64,000 nt of DNA from Camarhynchus parvulus (lineage: Eukaryota; Chordata; Aves; Passeriformes; Thraupidae). Positions within the stretch are counted from its first letter, which is position 1. Each line of letters begins with the position of its first letter. The translations under genes were made by a program, and so were the position numbers. Below, piece after piece: positions 12,401 to 22,400 of the stretch. Below the pieces are notes generated by a model. The model was not told the origin of the DNA. It was given only the letters and a program-made list of their open reading frames with translations, and searched no databases. The stretch is taken from contig NC_044597.1 of the NCBI RefSeq assembly GCF_901933205.1, positions 3,460,126 to 3,524,125 of the forward strand. The letters run 5' to 3'.

Positions 12401-12441
12401 CCCCCACCCGGCGTGGGGCAGGAGCTGCTGTTGCTGGCCAT
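439..12441 (-). CDS. RARA: Retinoic acid receptor alpha (3' part outside the window)
   Basis: Ligand-activated nuclear receptor that binds retinoic acid response elements as an RXR heterodimer. Coding exons in transcript order are 12264-12441 (A1 domain, start ATG at 12441), 1953-2101, 1707-1848, 702-862 and 439-615. The lengths of 149, 142, 161 and 177 bp match what I recall for human RARA, and all phases join. The first zinc finger starts [14 protein letters not shown] and carries the P-box CEGCKG. The second runs [11 protein letters not shown] to [11 protein letters not shown], so all eight zinc cysteines are present. The hinge has RNDRNKKKK. The ligand-binding domain starts in the last two exons. 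The run [18 protein letters not shown] has the Ser and Thr typical of the alpha rather than the beta or gamma paralogue. The last visible codons are LDIL, so the remaining ligand-binding exons and stop codon lie left of position 1. Together this is 269 codons of the A1 isoform. Confidence 0.97.
1516..1534. promoter_or_regulatory. E-box overlapping a perfect RFX X-box palindrome
   Basis: CACGTG (1516-1521) runs straight into GTTGCCTGGGCAAC (1521-1534), a perfect inverted repeat matching the RFX consensus GTTRCC-NN-GGYAAC. It lies in the RARA intron between the second zinc-finger exon (1707-1848) and the hinge exon (702-862). The surrounding 60 bases (about 1485-1555) are non-repetitive and less GC-rich than the intron around them, as in a conserved element. 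Function is inferred only. Confidence 0.5.
3455..3910. repeat. GT/GGG-rich minisatellite, about 20-bp unit
   Basis: Degenerate tandem copies of a unit like GTGTGGGGTGGGATACGAGT run for about 450 bp in the RARA intron between the A2 exon and the first zinc-finger exon. One strand is strongly G-rich. No coding signal was seen. Confidence 0.85.
3945..4095. promoter_or_regulatory. RARA: AT-rich non-repetitive block in RARA intron (candidate conserved element)
   Basis: An abrupt drop in GC directly after the minisatellite. It contains AATAAATCACCGC, ATTAAAGTGACTGAG, TATAATTTATCGCC and TTTTATATAATTTAAG. It has no repeat structure and no open exon. Low-GC islands in an otherwise GC-saturated bird intron are often conserved enhancers, but this is inference without an alignment. 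Confidence 0.35.
6480..7290 (-). promoter_or_regulatory. RARA: CpG island and likely P2 promoter of RARA2
   Basis: Dense CpG sequence surrounds the A2 exon and extends upstream of it (higher coordinates). It includes a GGA/GAG purine tract at about 7100-7160. A DR5 response element lies about 795 bp upstream of the A2 start codon. The transcription start is not resolved and I see no clear TATA box. Confidence 0.6.
6836..6959 (-). other. RARA: RARA2 alternative first coding exon (A2 domain)
   Basis: ATG at 6959 opens [20 protein letters not shown], which matches the distinctive MYE...PFL..DFY start of the vertebrate RAR alpha-2 A domain. The exon sits between the A1 exon and the zinc-finger exons, where the P2 promoter lies in other vertebrates. 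With donor GTAGGT after 6836 it is 41 codons plus one base, and joining to 2101 makes a Ser codon as in human (S then VETQ). A second donor two bases on (GTACCT) would break the frame. At 41 residues it is shorter than the roughly 55 of mammals and richer in Gly, Pro and Arg. Confidence 0.75.
7285..7625. repeat. CACGGACAC-type minisatellite
   Basis: Short tandem units such as CACGGACACCGGG, with variants (CACGGACACGGA, GGGACACG), fill about 340 bp between the RARA2 CpG island and the DR5 element. No gene signal was seen. Confidence 0.8.
7754..7770 (-). promoter_or_regulatory. RARA: DR5 retinoic acid response element
   Basis: Read on the minus strand this is GGTTCA-CCCGC-AGTTCA, two direct half-sites with a 5-bp spacer. 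The half-sites equal those of the classic RARB2 element (GGTTCA-N5-AGTTCA). It lies upstream of the RARA2 first exon, where autoregulatory RAREs are known in mammals. Just downstream (7733-7748) is ATTAGGCAAATGAG, an octamer-like sequence. The site predicts RAR/RXR binding and retinoid induction of RARA2. Confidence 0.75.
7805..8130. repeat. TG/CA-rich microsatellite block
   Basis: Interrupted TG and CA dinucleotide runs with GTGCACACGTGTG-like units, in the long RARA intron upstream of the A2 exon. The alternation of purine and pyrimidine could favour Z-DNA. Confidence 0.75.
8440..8920. repeat. TGTGTGGCTGTNCATG minisatellite
   Basis: About 480 bp of tandem variants of TGTGTGGCTGTCCATG and TGTGTGGCTGTACATG, with a longer 100-bp-scale duplication (8560-8640 resembles 8700-8770). 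It is intronic in RARA and open in several frames only because of the repeat. Confidence 0.85.
8935..9085. promoter_or_regulatory. RARA: Candidate enhancer in RARA intron with AP-1 site
   Basis: A non-repetitive, moderate-GC stretch sits between two repeat blocks. It contains a consensus AP-1 site TGACTCA (9048-9054), AATAATAATGGC, and TGGAAAGAATGTGGC, which is TEAD/RUNX-like. The sequence complexity is that of conserved non-coding DNA. No conservation test was possible. Confidence 0.35.
10375..10835. repeat. CA-rich minisatellite with CACAGAGGGCACTGACA unit
   Basis: About seven copies of CACACAGGCACAGAGGGCACTGACA, separated by (CA)n and GTGACACACGTGTG runs, over about 460 bp of RARA intron. 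Larger 60-110-bp blocks recur (for example around 10,440 and 10,560). Confidence 0.85.
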
Positions 12442-12559
12442 GGTGGGCTCTCCGCTGCGGGGGGCTCTCAGGTGTGGGGTCCTGGGGGCCAGCAGAGCAT
12501 GGGGCCCACGGGTGCCCTGCTGCCGGGCTCTCCTCACAGCTGGCGCTGCTCCTGTGGTG
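12264..12559 (-). other. RARA: RARA1 first coding exon (5'UTR plus A1 domain)
   Basis: An acceptor (ctgcag) precedes 12559, giving 118 nt of 5'UTR and then ATG at 12441. It encodes [20 protein letters not shown] through STPSPA (59 codons plus one base), very close to the human RARA1 A domain. The donor is GTGAGT after 12264 (phase 1). The UTR carries a short upstream reading frame (12468-12500, 10 codons plus stop) ending 26 nt before the start codon. The phase fits the zinc-finger exon at 1953-2101. Confidence 0.93.
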
Positions 12560-14194
12560 CTGCAGGGGGAACAGAGAGGGGCATTAGCACAGGGGCTGCG
12601 ACCACTGACACCCCCACCCACCAGCCGTGCCTCAGTTTCCCCAGCCACACATCCCCTCCCGGCCCCAGGAGGGCGCAGCCGGCCGGGTCTGGGGCTCCGT
12701 GTGGGATTAACGCCGATCCCCCGATTAACGACACCGGGACGGCGGCACCGGCAGGCGCAGCTCACTAATCCCAGCTTAGCTGCCTGGGGGGGGGACGGGG
12801 GCACGGCGTGGGGACGGCGTGGGGACACTGTGGCCCCACAGGGCACCCCCTCCAGCCAAAGGCCACACCATGATCCCAAACCTGCCAGGCATGGCACATG
12901 GGGCACGCAGCAGAGCCTGGGGGCAGCAGCCCCTGGCCCAGCCTGGGGGGGCTGCAGGGCAGCTGGGGACGGGAGGGGGGGGACACGGGCACACTGGGGT
13001 CCCCTGAGGACAGCGGCTCTGCTCAGGGCTGGCTCTGCCGTCACTGCCACGCTCCCATTCCGGCTGTGCTCCCCCATCCCTGCGCGGATCCCGAGGGGGC
13101 TCAGGGACCCGGCCCCGTGGGGAGGGGGCTCAGCCCCCCAGGACCAGCACCGGGGGCTCTGCCGGCCTCAGGGCTGGGCCGTGCCCGCTGTGACACAGCC
13201 CTGTTCCATGTGCCATGTGCCATGAGCCACGCCGTGTGCCCACCGGCACGGACCCCTGCCCCGGCCGGCCGGGGGGCGGTGGGAAGGGGGGCGCGGGGCT
13301 TTCACAATCCCGGGCTGGCTGTTTATTTAAGTGCTGGCGCGAGGCCCGGCGGGGGCTGTTTATTTGCCGAGAGTGCTGGCTCCCGGCCCCGCGGAGGCGG
13401 AAAAGGATCCAGAGGAACAAGGCTGGGCCGCCCGGCAAGGCGCTGGGGAGGGGCCGGGATGGGCATGGCCCTGCCCGCCCCCCCAGAACACAGCTGGGTG
13501 CACCCACTGCAGGCAGGACCCCCCGTTCTTCCAGCTCACCCCAGCACCCACTGACCCAGCGGAAGCACCCATGGGGACACCCATGGTGCTGTCACCCTGG
13601 GGTGGGCACCCATCAGTGGCTGGGTGAGGGTCACAGCCCCCCCAGCACCCCAGTGAGTGTGGGATTCCCACAGGCACTGCCAGGGCACCGTGCCGGGCGC
13701 CAGCTCAGCATCGCCCTGGGGACAGCCCTGGCCTGGGCTCCACACATGGCACTGCAGGGAGCCTGGCCTGGGTGTGGGGCACTGCCCATGGCCCCCCCCC
13801 GGCCAGGCCGTGGCCCCCGAGCTGTGCTGGCCGGGGGGAGCCAGGGGAGGGAGGCGCGGGAAGAACTGTTTATGTTTGCCGGTGCCAAGTGCTCGCCGGG
13901 CACCGCGCCAGCCATGCCGGGGCCCAATTACTCAACCCGCTCAGGCCCCCCCACACTCTGCTGGCCAGCCAGGGACCGAGCCAGGCCAACGCCGCTGGCC
14001 TGGTCACCCCAGCGACCCCCCCTTCCAGGGCTCCACACCATCAAAAGTGGCCAGGAGGATCTGGGCATCATGGCCAGCCTTGGTGCCATGGGTGCTGGTG
14101 GGCAGGAGGAGCTGCTGCCCAGAGGAGCTCCCCTGGGACCGTGTTCTGCTGCCACAGCCCCCAGCACACAGCTGCTCCCCGACTGGGGGATTGT

Positions 14195-14272
14195 GAGCAT
14201 CCCAAATGGGGGTCCTGGCTGTCCCAAATGGGGGTCCTGGCTGTCCCAAATGGGGGTCCTGGCTGTCCTGAC
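14195..14272. repeat. 22-bp tandem repeat, three copies
   Basis: Near-identical copies of AATGGGGGTCCTGGCTGTCC in the RARA 5' intron. Nothing else is recognised in the intron from 12,560 to 18,200 apart from this, the repeat at 16,655 and a pair of TGTTTATTT motifs at about 13,318 and 13,358. Confidence 0.8.
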
Positions 14273-16654
14273 CAAGCTGCGTTCCCAGAGCCCCCTGGGT
14301 GAGCAGTGTGGGGCCAGGGGCCGTGCAGCCCCCTCGGCAGGGCCCATGCTCACCCGCCCCAACGCCTTTTCCTCCAGTCCCCGCAGGAGCTGGACGAGAC
14401 CCGGAGCTTCCTGGAATCCAGCGCCTCGTTCCAGCCCCGTGGAAAACGTTGCTGCGGGGCCCGGGCCAAATGCAGCCACGAGGAACCTCCCACCCAGGCC
14501 GGGGGTGGCCCCCGGGAGCGGATGGACAGACGCACGGACACACAGATCAGGCCATTCCCAGGGCCAGCAGCAGTGGGGCTGGTGGGGCACATAATTTGGG
14601 GGGCCATGGCTGGGGGTGGGGGGACAAAGCTGGGGTGGGACAGGGCTGCTCAAGCCACCGTCCTGCTGTGACCCCAAAGAGAGCACAAAGCCCCGTGCAA
14701 AAACGTGTGCACACCCAGACAGTCTAGGCAGCACTGGCACAGTCCCACAAGAGACCCCTCCCAAAAAGGCAGCCCCCCATTGTGACCCCCCCAAGCTGGG
14801 CTCAGCACCCACATCCACATCCAGCATCAACCACAGAGCGACCAGGGTCCCACACCACAACGCCCCTTTCCCCAGTGCCCACCCCAGCCAGCCACACCTC
14901 CAGCCCACCCTGACACCCCCCAAAACCCCCGGAGCAGGCAGCACCCAGAACACCCCCAAACCCAGCTGTGCTTCCTGTCGGGGCACACGGTGATGGCAGC
15001 AGCAGCGCCCGGATGTGACACGCCGTGAGCGGGGGCACCGCCCTGGCACCCCCGGCAGTGGGGGGCAGCGGGCCCAGGGCTGTTTGGGGGTGCCTGGGCA
15101 GAGGGCAGCGACCCAGCCCTTCCTGTCACGCCGGCGGGCACCGTGCTCCCGGCCGCAGCTTCCCCTTGCCACTCTCGATTCCCAGGCCAACAGGTTTCGG
15201 TTCAGTCCCGGCCCAGTCGTCACAGCCCGTCACCCCAGACTCTCTCACCCTGCTCCCCTGCCACCCCAGAGTCTGTCACCCCACTGACGCATCACCCCAC
15301 TGCCCAATGACCCCACTGACCTGCCACCCCAGCCCCTTGTCCCCGCTGCCATCTCAGGGCTCCCCACCGCAGCATCCCGCGCTCCCCAAACCTGGCAGCG
15401 GCCACCGTGCGCGTCCCCCACCCTGACCAGAACGGGCAGTGGGGACCCTCCCTGCGCCAGGCTGTCCCCGTGCCGTGGGCACAGCGGGGTTGCCGTGCTG
15501 AGGCACGGGGGCACAGGATGGCAGCCTCCGGGCAGGGCAGGAAGCGCCTGCGGAGCCACTGCGGTTGCAGCCTGCGGTTTCCTCGCTGGCAGCAGAGCCA
15601 GCCCGGGGTGGCCTCGCACGCGAGGCCAAGAGCCCGGCTGCCCCCATTGCCCCCCGCCACCACCAGCCCCTCCCCGGGCAAGCCAGCAGGGTTTGGAGGT
15701 TGTGCAGGCGTGGTGAGGTGCCCCCCTGACAGGGCTGCTGAGAGAGACCCTCTGCCGTATCCCCAAAGCTCTCCACGGTGAGTCACCGTCACGTTTCTCA
15801 CGTCCCCGGGCAGGCGTGAATCATGCCCAGCCTGCGGCACGGCCGGAGCCAGCGGCACACACTCGGCCAGCGTGTGCCGGGGTTGAGGCTGCTGGGAACA
15901 GCAATCTGAGGATGCTCCGAGCAGTGCAGACCCCAGGACCTACATCCTACTCCTCAGGGCCAGCAGCCGACCCAAGGGCTTGCTCAGCCCCACTGCAAGT
16001 CCCTGGGCAGCACTGGAGTTCCAGCATCCCAACACCAACTGCAAGATACACCGAGCCACCACGGCTCCCCCAGCACAGACACAGCACTAGGGACACCACA
16101 CTGGCCCATGGGGACACCGTCCATGCTGGCCTCCCCAACCCATGGAGGCACATGGGCACTCTAGGGAGCCGCCACTGGCCCTGCAGTGTGGGTCCTCACC
16201 CCAGCACCCCACATCTCACTGCTGCCAGGAGCCACAAACTGAAATTCCACCTGTTGCGGCCCGGCCGACTCCGGTTACGCCGGGAACGCGCCGCTCCGGT
16301 TACACCTCCCGCACCCACCACCAGACACGCCATTCTTCTGTGGGAACAGGTGCCCCAGCCCCCGCCACGGCCCCTGGCATGGCCACAGCTGTGCCACAGC
16401 ACCACCGGCACCGCTCCGGCCTGGCTGCACTGTGGGTGCCTCGAGAGGAGCAGGCCAGTCCCAAAGGTGCAGTGGTGTCCCAGCCAGCACAACCCATCAG
16501 CCCTTCACACCGTGGGGACAGCACCTTGGGGACACACACACACCCCCCTGCCTGCCCAGGGAGGGGACATCCCCAGGCACAGCCCAATCCCCATCCTGCA
16601 TCCCAATCCCAGGATGAAAGCAGGAACACGCAGGCCCAGGGTTCACAGTCCTGG

Positions 16655-16765
16655 AGTGTCCCATCCCAGGGCTCCCCGAGCGCCCCATCCATGGGGTCCC
16701 CGAGTGCCCCATCCATGGGGTCCCCGAGCGCCCCATCCATGGGGTCCCCGAGCGCCCCATCCCCG
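16655..16765. repeat. 24-bp tandem repeat, four copies
   Basis: Four nearly perfect head-to-tail copies of a 24-bp unit containing CCCCGAGCGCCCCATCCATG. It is intronic or upstream of RARA and non-coding. Confidence 0.85.
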
Positions 16766-18260
16766 ATCCCCAGGGGCTCCCGGGAAGCAGGGGGATGGTG
16801 CCCCAGCAGCCACTCGCGGCAGTCCCGGTTGTTTTTAGCCGAGGCTGCGGCGGCAGCCGGCGCCCTGGGAATGGCGTGCCGGGAACAGCGCGGCCCCAGA
16901 CAGCCCTCGCTGGCTCGGCGACAGCCGGCAGACAAGTGCAGCTGGCACGGGGCCGCTCGGGACACGGCGCGGGGGGACCCGGCGGGCAGGCGGCTGCGCG
17001 ACACCCCCGGACACCGGGATTTGGTGGCACCGTGCCCCCAGCCTGGGCAGGCTCCCAGGAGCGGAGCCCTGATGGACCTGGTGGACACAAACCGCTCCAC
17101 CGGGACCCACCGTGCCGTGCCCGGGCTGGCTGCGGGCGGGCAGGCGGCCGTGAGCCGTTGCCACGTCCCCTTGCCATGTCCCTTGTCGCTGCCCAGCTCA
17201 GCGGGGACAGCGGAGGGGACAGCGGAGGCCACGGCGGGCACACGAGGCCCCTCGCCGGGCTCTGCCACGAGCCACCCCCCGCTAAGCCGCCTCCAGCCGC
17301 AGGGAGATTAACCCATTTTCCGTAATCAGCACATGTGTCACCGCAGATATGATCGCACACCCCCCCTCCACACTTGCTGTGCCCCCCCCGCCCGGGGCTG
17401 GCGCTGCCAGGGGTGCCCCACGGCATGGGGCACCTTGAGGCTCCAGGCACGCACTGCAGGGCACTCAGTTCCTCCAACCTTGAGGCGCTGCAGCAGCGCC
17501 CCAAAAAGGGCTGGGGGACCCCAGAGCTCAGCCACCCTCTTTGTGGCAGCACTGCCATCGGCGCTGGACGGTGCCAGGACAGCGGCTCAGGGCACGGCGG
17601 CTCAGGGCACGCGCGGCCAAATGTGGCACGTTGTCACACCAGAACCTCCTGGATATAAATAGATGCAGAGCGGCGGGATGGTGAATCCCAGCGCCGCAGG
17701 GCAGGCGGTGGCGGTGGCACAGCCGTCCCCAGGCTCTGTGGCCGCGACGCTGCTCCTGCCACTGCGGGGACACGGAGGATGTATGAGGACAGCTGAGTGA
17801 AGCCAGGTGTCCCTGTGGGATGGAGCAGCCGCAGGCACCAGGCAGCTCCGGATGAGGCGCAGGGCAGTGCCCTGCTCCTGTCATCCCACTGTCGGTGTCA
17901 CCGTGTCACCTGGGGGGCTGCGAGCAATGGGCAAAGGGGACAGACACCCACCAGGACACCCACGGGCATCCCCGCTGCGAGCACCCGCGGGAGCGGGCGC
18001 ATCCTCGAGCCGCAGCAAGGTCACCCCCAAGGGCAGGGTGGGGGCCCACGGGTGACATATGGCCCGGGAGCAGTGGCCGCGGGGCCGCTAAGCCACCGAG
18101 CCGTCACCCGCTAATCCCGGCGCGGGGACACGGCCGGTGCTGCACCCGCAGCCAGCAGCCGGTGCCCGCCCGGCTCTCCGGAGCGGGGGGACCGCCTTGG
18201 GGAGCCCCCGTGTCCCCCCCCAGCACCCACCGCGCTGCGGGGCGGCCCCTGCCACCAACG

Positions 18261-18273
18261 AGGTCAAAGGTCA
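18261..18273 (+). promoter_or_regulatory. RARA: Perfect DR1 nuclear-receptor element
   Basis: AGGTCAAAGGTCA is two consensus half-sites with a 1-bp spacer, the DR1 bound by RXR heterodimers (PPAR, RAR), HNF4 and COUP-TF families. It lies at the edge of the CpG island taken as the RARA1 promoter, on the downstream side for the minus-strand gene. Occupancy is inferred only. Confidence 0.6.
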
Positions 18274-18334
18274 GAGGCACAGATTTGGGGGACAGACGCA
18301 CAGATTTAGGGGACAGACGCACAGATTTGTCCCC
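18274..18334. repeat. 21-bp tandem repeat, three copies
   Basis: Copies of GCACAGATTTGGGGGACAGAC directly abut the DR1 element at 18,261. Confidence 0.85.
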
Positions 18335-18399
18335 GCACCGGCCCGTCCCAACCTGGGGCGCTGCTTCCCATGCCCGGGGGGGTCCCCCCTCTATCGGGG

Positions 18400-19408
18400 T
18401 CGAACACCCGGGGGACTGCACCCCCAAGCCCCCACCCTGCCCGGAGCTCCGCCGCCCCCAGCCCGGCCCCGGGCAGCTGCTGCGGGAGGGAGGCAGCGGC
18501 TGACGGTCCCTTCCCCGGCCCCGCCGCCCCCCGCCCGGCTCCCCCGGGCCCCCCCGCCCGCCGCCGCCCTGTCAGCCGCGCAGAGCGATGGCTTCCTCCG
18601 CCCGCCGGCCAGGAAACGGCGCAGACGCCGCTCCCGCCCCCCGGCCCCCGGCGCCCCCCCGCGCTCCCGGCCCCGCTCCCCCGCCGGGCCCCGGCCCCGC
18701 CGCACCCCGAAAAGGGGAAGCGGCCCCGGCCCCCCCCCGCCGCGGGAAGGTGGGGGCGATGTGGCTGCGCGCACCGGCGGCCCGGGGGAGCCCGGTAATC
18801 CCGGGCTGGTGTCCCCAGCACCGCGCTCTGTGGCGGTCGGCCGGTCCCCGGTGGGGTGGAGAGGCTCCCCGGAGCCCGCCCCGGGGCGGGGGGGCAGCGC
18901 TGCCGCCCGGGAGCGCCCGGGAGGTCGGTACCGGGAGAGGGAACTCCGGCAGCCCCAAGCCCAGTGTAGGAGGCAGAGGTCGAAGCCGCGATCCCAAAGC
19001 CGCGGCGGCTCCGGTGCTCCCGGCAGCCGCAGCCCGGCGGAGTCCCTCCCCCGCTGCGGGAAGCCCGGGATCACCCGTTACCGGAGGGGGATCCCCAGAG
19101 GCGGTACCGGAGCCGCACCAAGACCCTCCTTCCCAACCCCGCTCCCACGGGCACATCCAGAACCCCCTCATTACCTGCTCACGGAGACTCCAACACCGAA
19201 ATCCTTAAACGCGGGGAGTTCCCGGTGGTGGCTGCATGGCGGCGGCACCGGGAAGGAGCGGGGGTGAAAAGGGGGGGGGTTCGCCCCGGCTTAGAGGGGT
19301 GAGGGAGGGGTGGGGTGGGGGTTCCCGGGGGGGTTCACCGAGCGGCGGCCGCGGCCATTGCGAGTCATGTGCTCGCGGGGAAACTTTACCCGGGGCTGGG
19401 CCGGGCGG

Positions 19409-19440
<32 letters not shown>

Positions 19441-19600
19441 AGGGCGGGGGGGGAGCGGGAGGAGGACACGCCCATCCCGGTGGCCACGCCCCTGCCCCGC
19501 AGAGCCGGCCAATGAGACGCGGGCGGGGGCGGGGCGGAGGCGGGGCCAGCCGGGCTTTGTAACTCTTTGAAGTCTCCAGAAAGCGGAAGGGGAGAAAGTG
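18400..19600 (-). promoter_or_regulatory. RARA: CpG island, likely P1 promoter and 5'UTR exon of RARA1
   Basis: About 1.2 kb of dense CpG. On the minus strand, 19,500-19,560 reads as GC boxes followed by an ATTGG (inverted CCAAT) box, a typical TATA-less core. A (CGG)n tract lies at 19,410-19,440, followed by a possible donor GTAAAG at 19,389, which would end a non-coding exon 1. The position, between the CDC6 3' end and the A1 coding exon, is where RARA1 should start. The exact start site and donor are guesses. Confidence 0.5.
19410..19441. repeat. CGG trinucleotide tract
   Basis: About ten uninterrupted CGG units in the probable RARA1 promoter or 5'UTR. It reads as CCG in the transcript sense. 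Confidence 0.85.
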
Positions 19601-19649
19601 GGTGCGCGCGCCGCGCCGGGGGGGGGGCTCTTAAAGGGGCCACGCACCT

Positions 19650-22400
19650 CAATTTCCAGCCTCCCCCTTACCCTTCTTCCCCCCCACGCTCACAGGAGGA
19701 GGTGCTTCAACCATCTCCCCCCAGCCCGCTTCCCGCTCCTCTGACTCTGGGTACCCACCCCCCACCCACCCCGGGTGGAGGATTGGGGCACCCACATGAG
19801 GGAAAACAGGAGTGGGTGCTCCAGGGGCGTAGGGGAGAAATGGGAACACACTGGGGGGAAGAGGGGAGAGGGATGGGGAGTCACTGAGCTGTCCCCCAGG
19901 CTCAGAGGGGAAGAGGTGCGGGCACCTGTGGCACCCCGGGACTACAGAGTGCCTGTACCCAGCGGAATTCCCTGTTCCCTGTCCCCGGAGAGATGCTGAT
20001 CCGAGGAAGGCAATGGCGATGGAGACACGGCCATGGACACAGGCCACCCAGCCACATTCGGGGAGCCCAGAAAGGGCTGCACCCACCAGCACAGCCCAGA
20101 CCCTGCGGCACGAGGGCTGTAAGGGCAGTGGGGCAGGAGCTCCCCTGGGAAGACACACATGTGAGGAGTGTAGGCAGCCTCAGCACATGCCCCGGGGGGA
20201 GTCACATTGACCCCCTGCTACCCAGGACCCTTGGGTGCCTGTCAGGCTCCCACTGTGCCCACACAGCATGGTGATGCCCACCAGGCCACTCAGCACATGC
20301 CCGTGCCTCAGTTTCCCCCGTGCGCTCACCAGAACGAGGCTGCGCACCGCGGCCGGGCCAGCCTCCGGCCCCCTCCCCGCACACCGAGGCCCAGGCGCCG
20401 GCATGTGCTCAGCCCAGTGGAATGTGCCAAATCACTCCCAGATGTGCACGCCGGCCAGCCCGACCCCCCTGCGCTCCCACCGGGGCACCGCCGACCACCG
20501 GGGACCCCGCCGAGCCCAGCCCGGCCCCGCCGCACCGAGCCCATCGCCGGCCGCATCCCGCCCGGTGCCGCTCCCCGCGGCGTCGCCGCAGCGAGGGCGG
20601 GCAGGAGGTGCCACCGGCCCCGTGTCCCCGTGTCCCCCGTGCCACCCAGGCCTCGCCCGGCGCGGGTCGCGCGGTGCGGGGTCCCGCCCCCAGCCGCGGC
20701 CCCGGTGCCAGGCGGGGAGCAGCCGGGCGGAACGGGGCTGTCAGATGGAATCTGGGTGCCGGCGGTGACGGCGCGGCGGGAGGCGGCCGTGCCCGCCACG
20801 TGGCCGCTTATGTAAGGAGAGTGCAAGGGAGGACAGCGGGGCACCGGGGACACCGGCGAGGGGACACCGAGCCCCCGCCGCGCCGAGCGCTGGGCACGGC
20901 CCGGCCCGGGCCGGCCCGGCCCCGTGGGCGCGGCACGTGTGTGCGGGGACAGGCGGCACGGGCGCCGGAGCCTGGCGGTGCCCCGGGCTCCGCACGTCGC
21001 TGCTGGCTGTCGCGGGGTGTCCCCTCGCCACGCTGCTGCCACCGCGGTGACGAACGGCTCCGGCACCCACGCTCCCGCATCCAGCTGCGCCATCGATTTT
21101 TCATCCACTGCGGCAGAGCGGGGCTGGGGCTGGCACTGCCATGGCCGGGGGGGGGGCTGTCCCCTACGCTGTCCCGATGTCCCCATGGCCGCGCACACGG
21201 CCAGGACACCCCAGGGACACTGCCAGGACTGGCAACACCCCGAGGTGCCACCGGTGTGGCCCAGATGTGGGGGTGTCCCTGTGCCACCATCCCCTCGGGG
21301 GGACGCGGCGGGATGGAGGAACCGAGGGACAGAGGGAGGAACCGAGGGACAGAAGGAGGAACCGGGGGGACAGGGGGACAAGGATGCCTGCCAGCATCAC
21401 CCCCGCGTCACAGCACGCTGCCAGGCGCTTCCTTCCTGGCGCTGCCACCGTGTGCCATGTCACCGTGTCCCTGGGGCAGGACGTGGCGAGCCGGGGACCC
21501 CCGAGCAGCCCACGGGCAGGATGATGCTGGTACCCGCTCAGCCCCAGAGCCTGGTGACAGCGGCTGGGTCACGGTGCGGGGAGGGACAGGGACAGGCTCC
21601 TGACGTGCTGAGGGCACCGGGACACAGAGCCCGCAGCGGGCACAGCCCGGGCTGACCCCGGAGCCCGCCCGTGCCGCCGCACACGTCCGACACATGGCAG
21701 GGCCGGCTATAAATAGCGCCGGCAGCCCGGGCTGAGCCTGCTCGGGGCCCGCGGGGCTCCCACATTCCCTCCCGTGCCCCTCCTGCCTCGGTTTCCCCGC
21801 CGCTCCCCACGGCCAGCAGGGACACACGGGTCCCCAAGGTGTCCCCTGGTGCTGCACCCCGTTCGTGGTGGCACCCAGGGGCATCACTGGGCTCCCCTTT
21901 GTGTCCTTGTCCTGGGGAGGTGGTGGAAATATCCCCGTGCCCTGTGAGCTGCCACAGGGGCAGAGCCAGGGTGCAGCTGGGACATAGCAGGGCCCACAGG
22001 GAAACTGAGGCACACTGGGGGCACATCCTCCCCCCCCCCAGCAGCACCCCATCCCTGGCCAGGAGCTGCTGAGGGGCAGCCGGGGGTGCTGGGGGACAGG
22101 GTGGGATGGCAGAGGTGGGCTGGGATGGAGGGATGTGGGGCACAGAGCCTCATCCCCTCCCACTCCCCCCAGCCCCATTTGGAGCCCCCAACACCCCCCC
22201 ACTCACCCCCCGCGATGAGGAAGCTGCAAAATTAGGTCAAAGCGTCCATTATTTAACAGAAACGGAGGAGCTGGGGCCAGGAGCTGAGGCTGGGGCTGGA
22301 GCCCAGGACAGGGGATGGGGAGGACAGGGCTGGGTCCCCACAGCTGTGGGGCACACAGGGACTGGGGGAACAGGGGTGAAACAAGGGGGACAGGACACAC
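19650..22400. other. RARA-CDC6 intergenic spacer
   Basis: No exon of a known gene is recognised. 20,330-21,050 is a second GC/CpG-rich block that could hold an extra promoter. 21,300-21,375 has three copies of a 20-bp GAGGAACCGAGGGACAGAG-like unit. 21,707-21,716 is CTATAAATAG, a perfect MEF2 consensus that could also be a TATA box. 22,232-22,244 has AGGTCAAAGCGTC, a degenerate DR1. Confidence 0.5.

Noticed and set aside
13315..13370. Two TGTTTATTT forkhead-type motifs
   Set aside because: They arise in a short imperfect duplication and the motif is common; too weak to call as an element.
17640..17670. TATAAATAG as a second TATA/MEF2 site
   Set aside because: One mismatch to the MEF2 consensus and no supporting CpG island or exon nearby.
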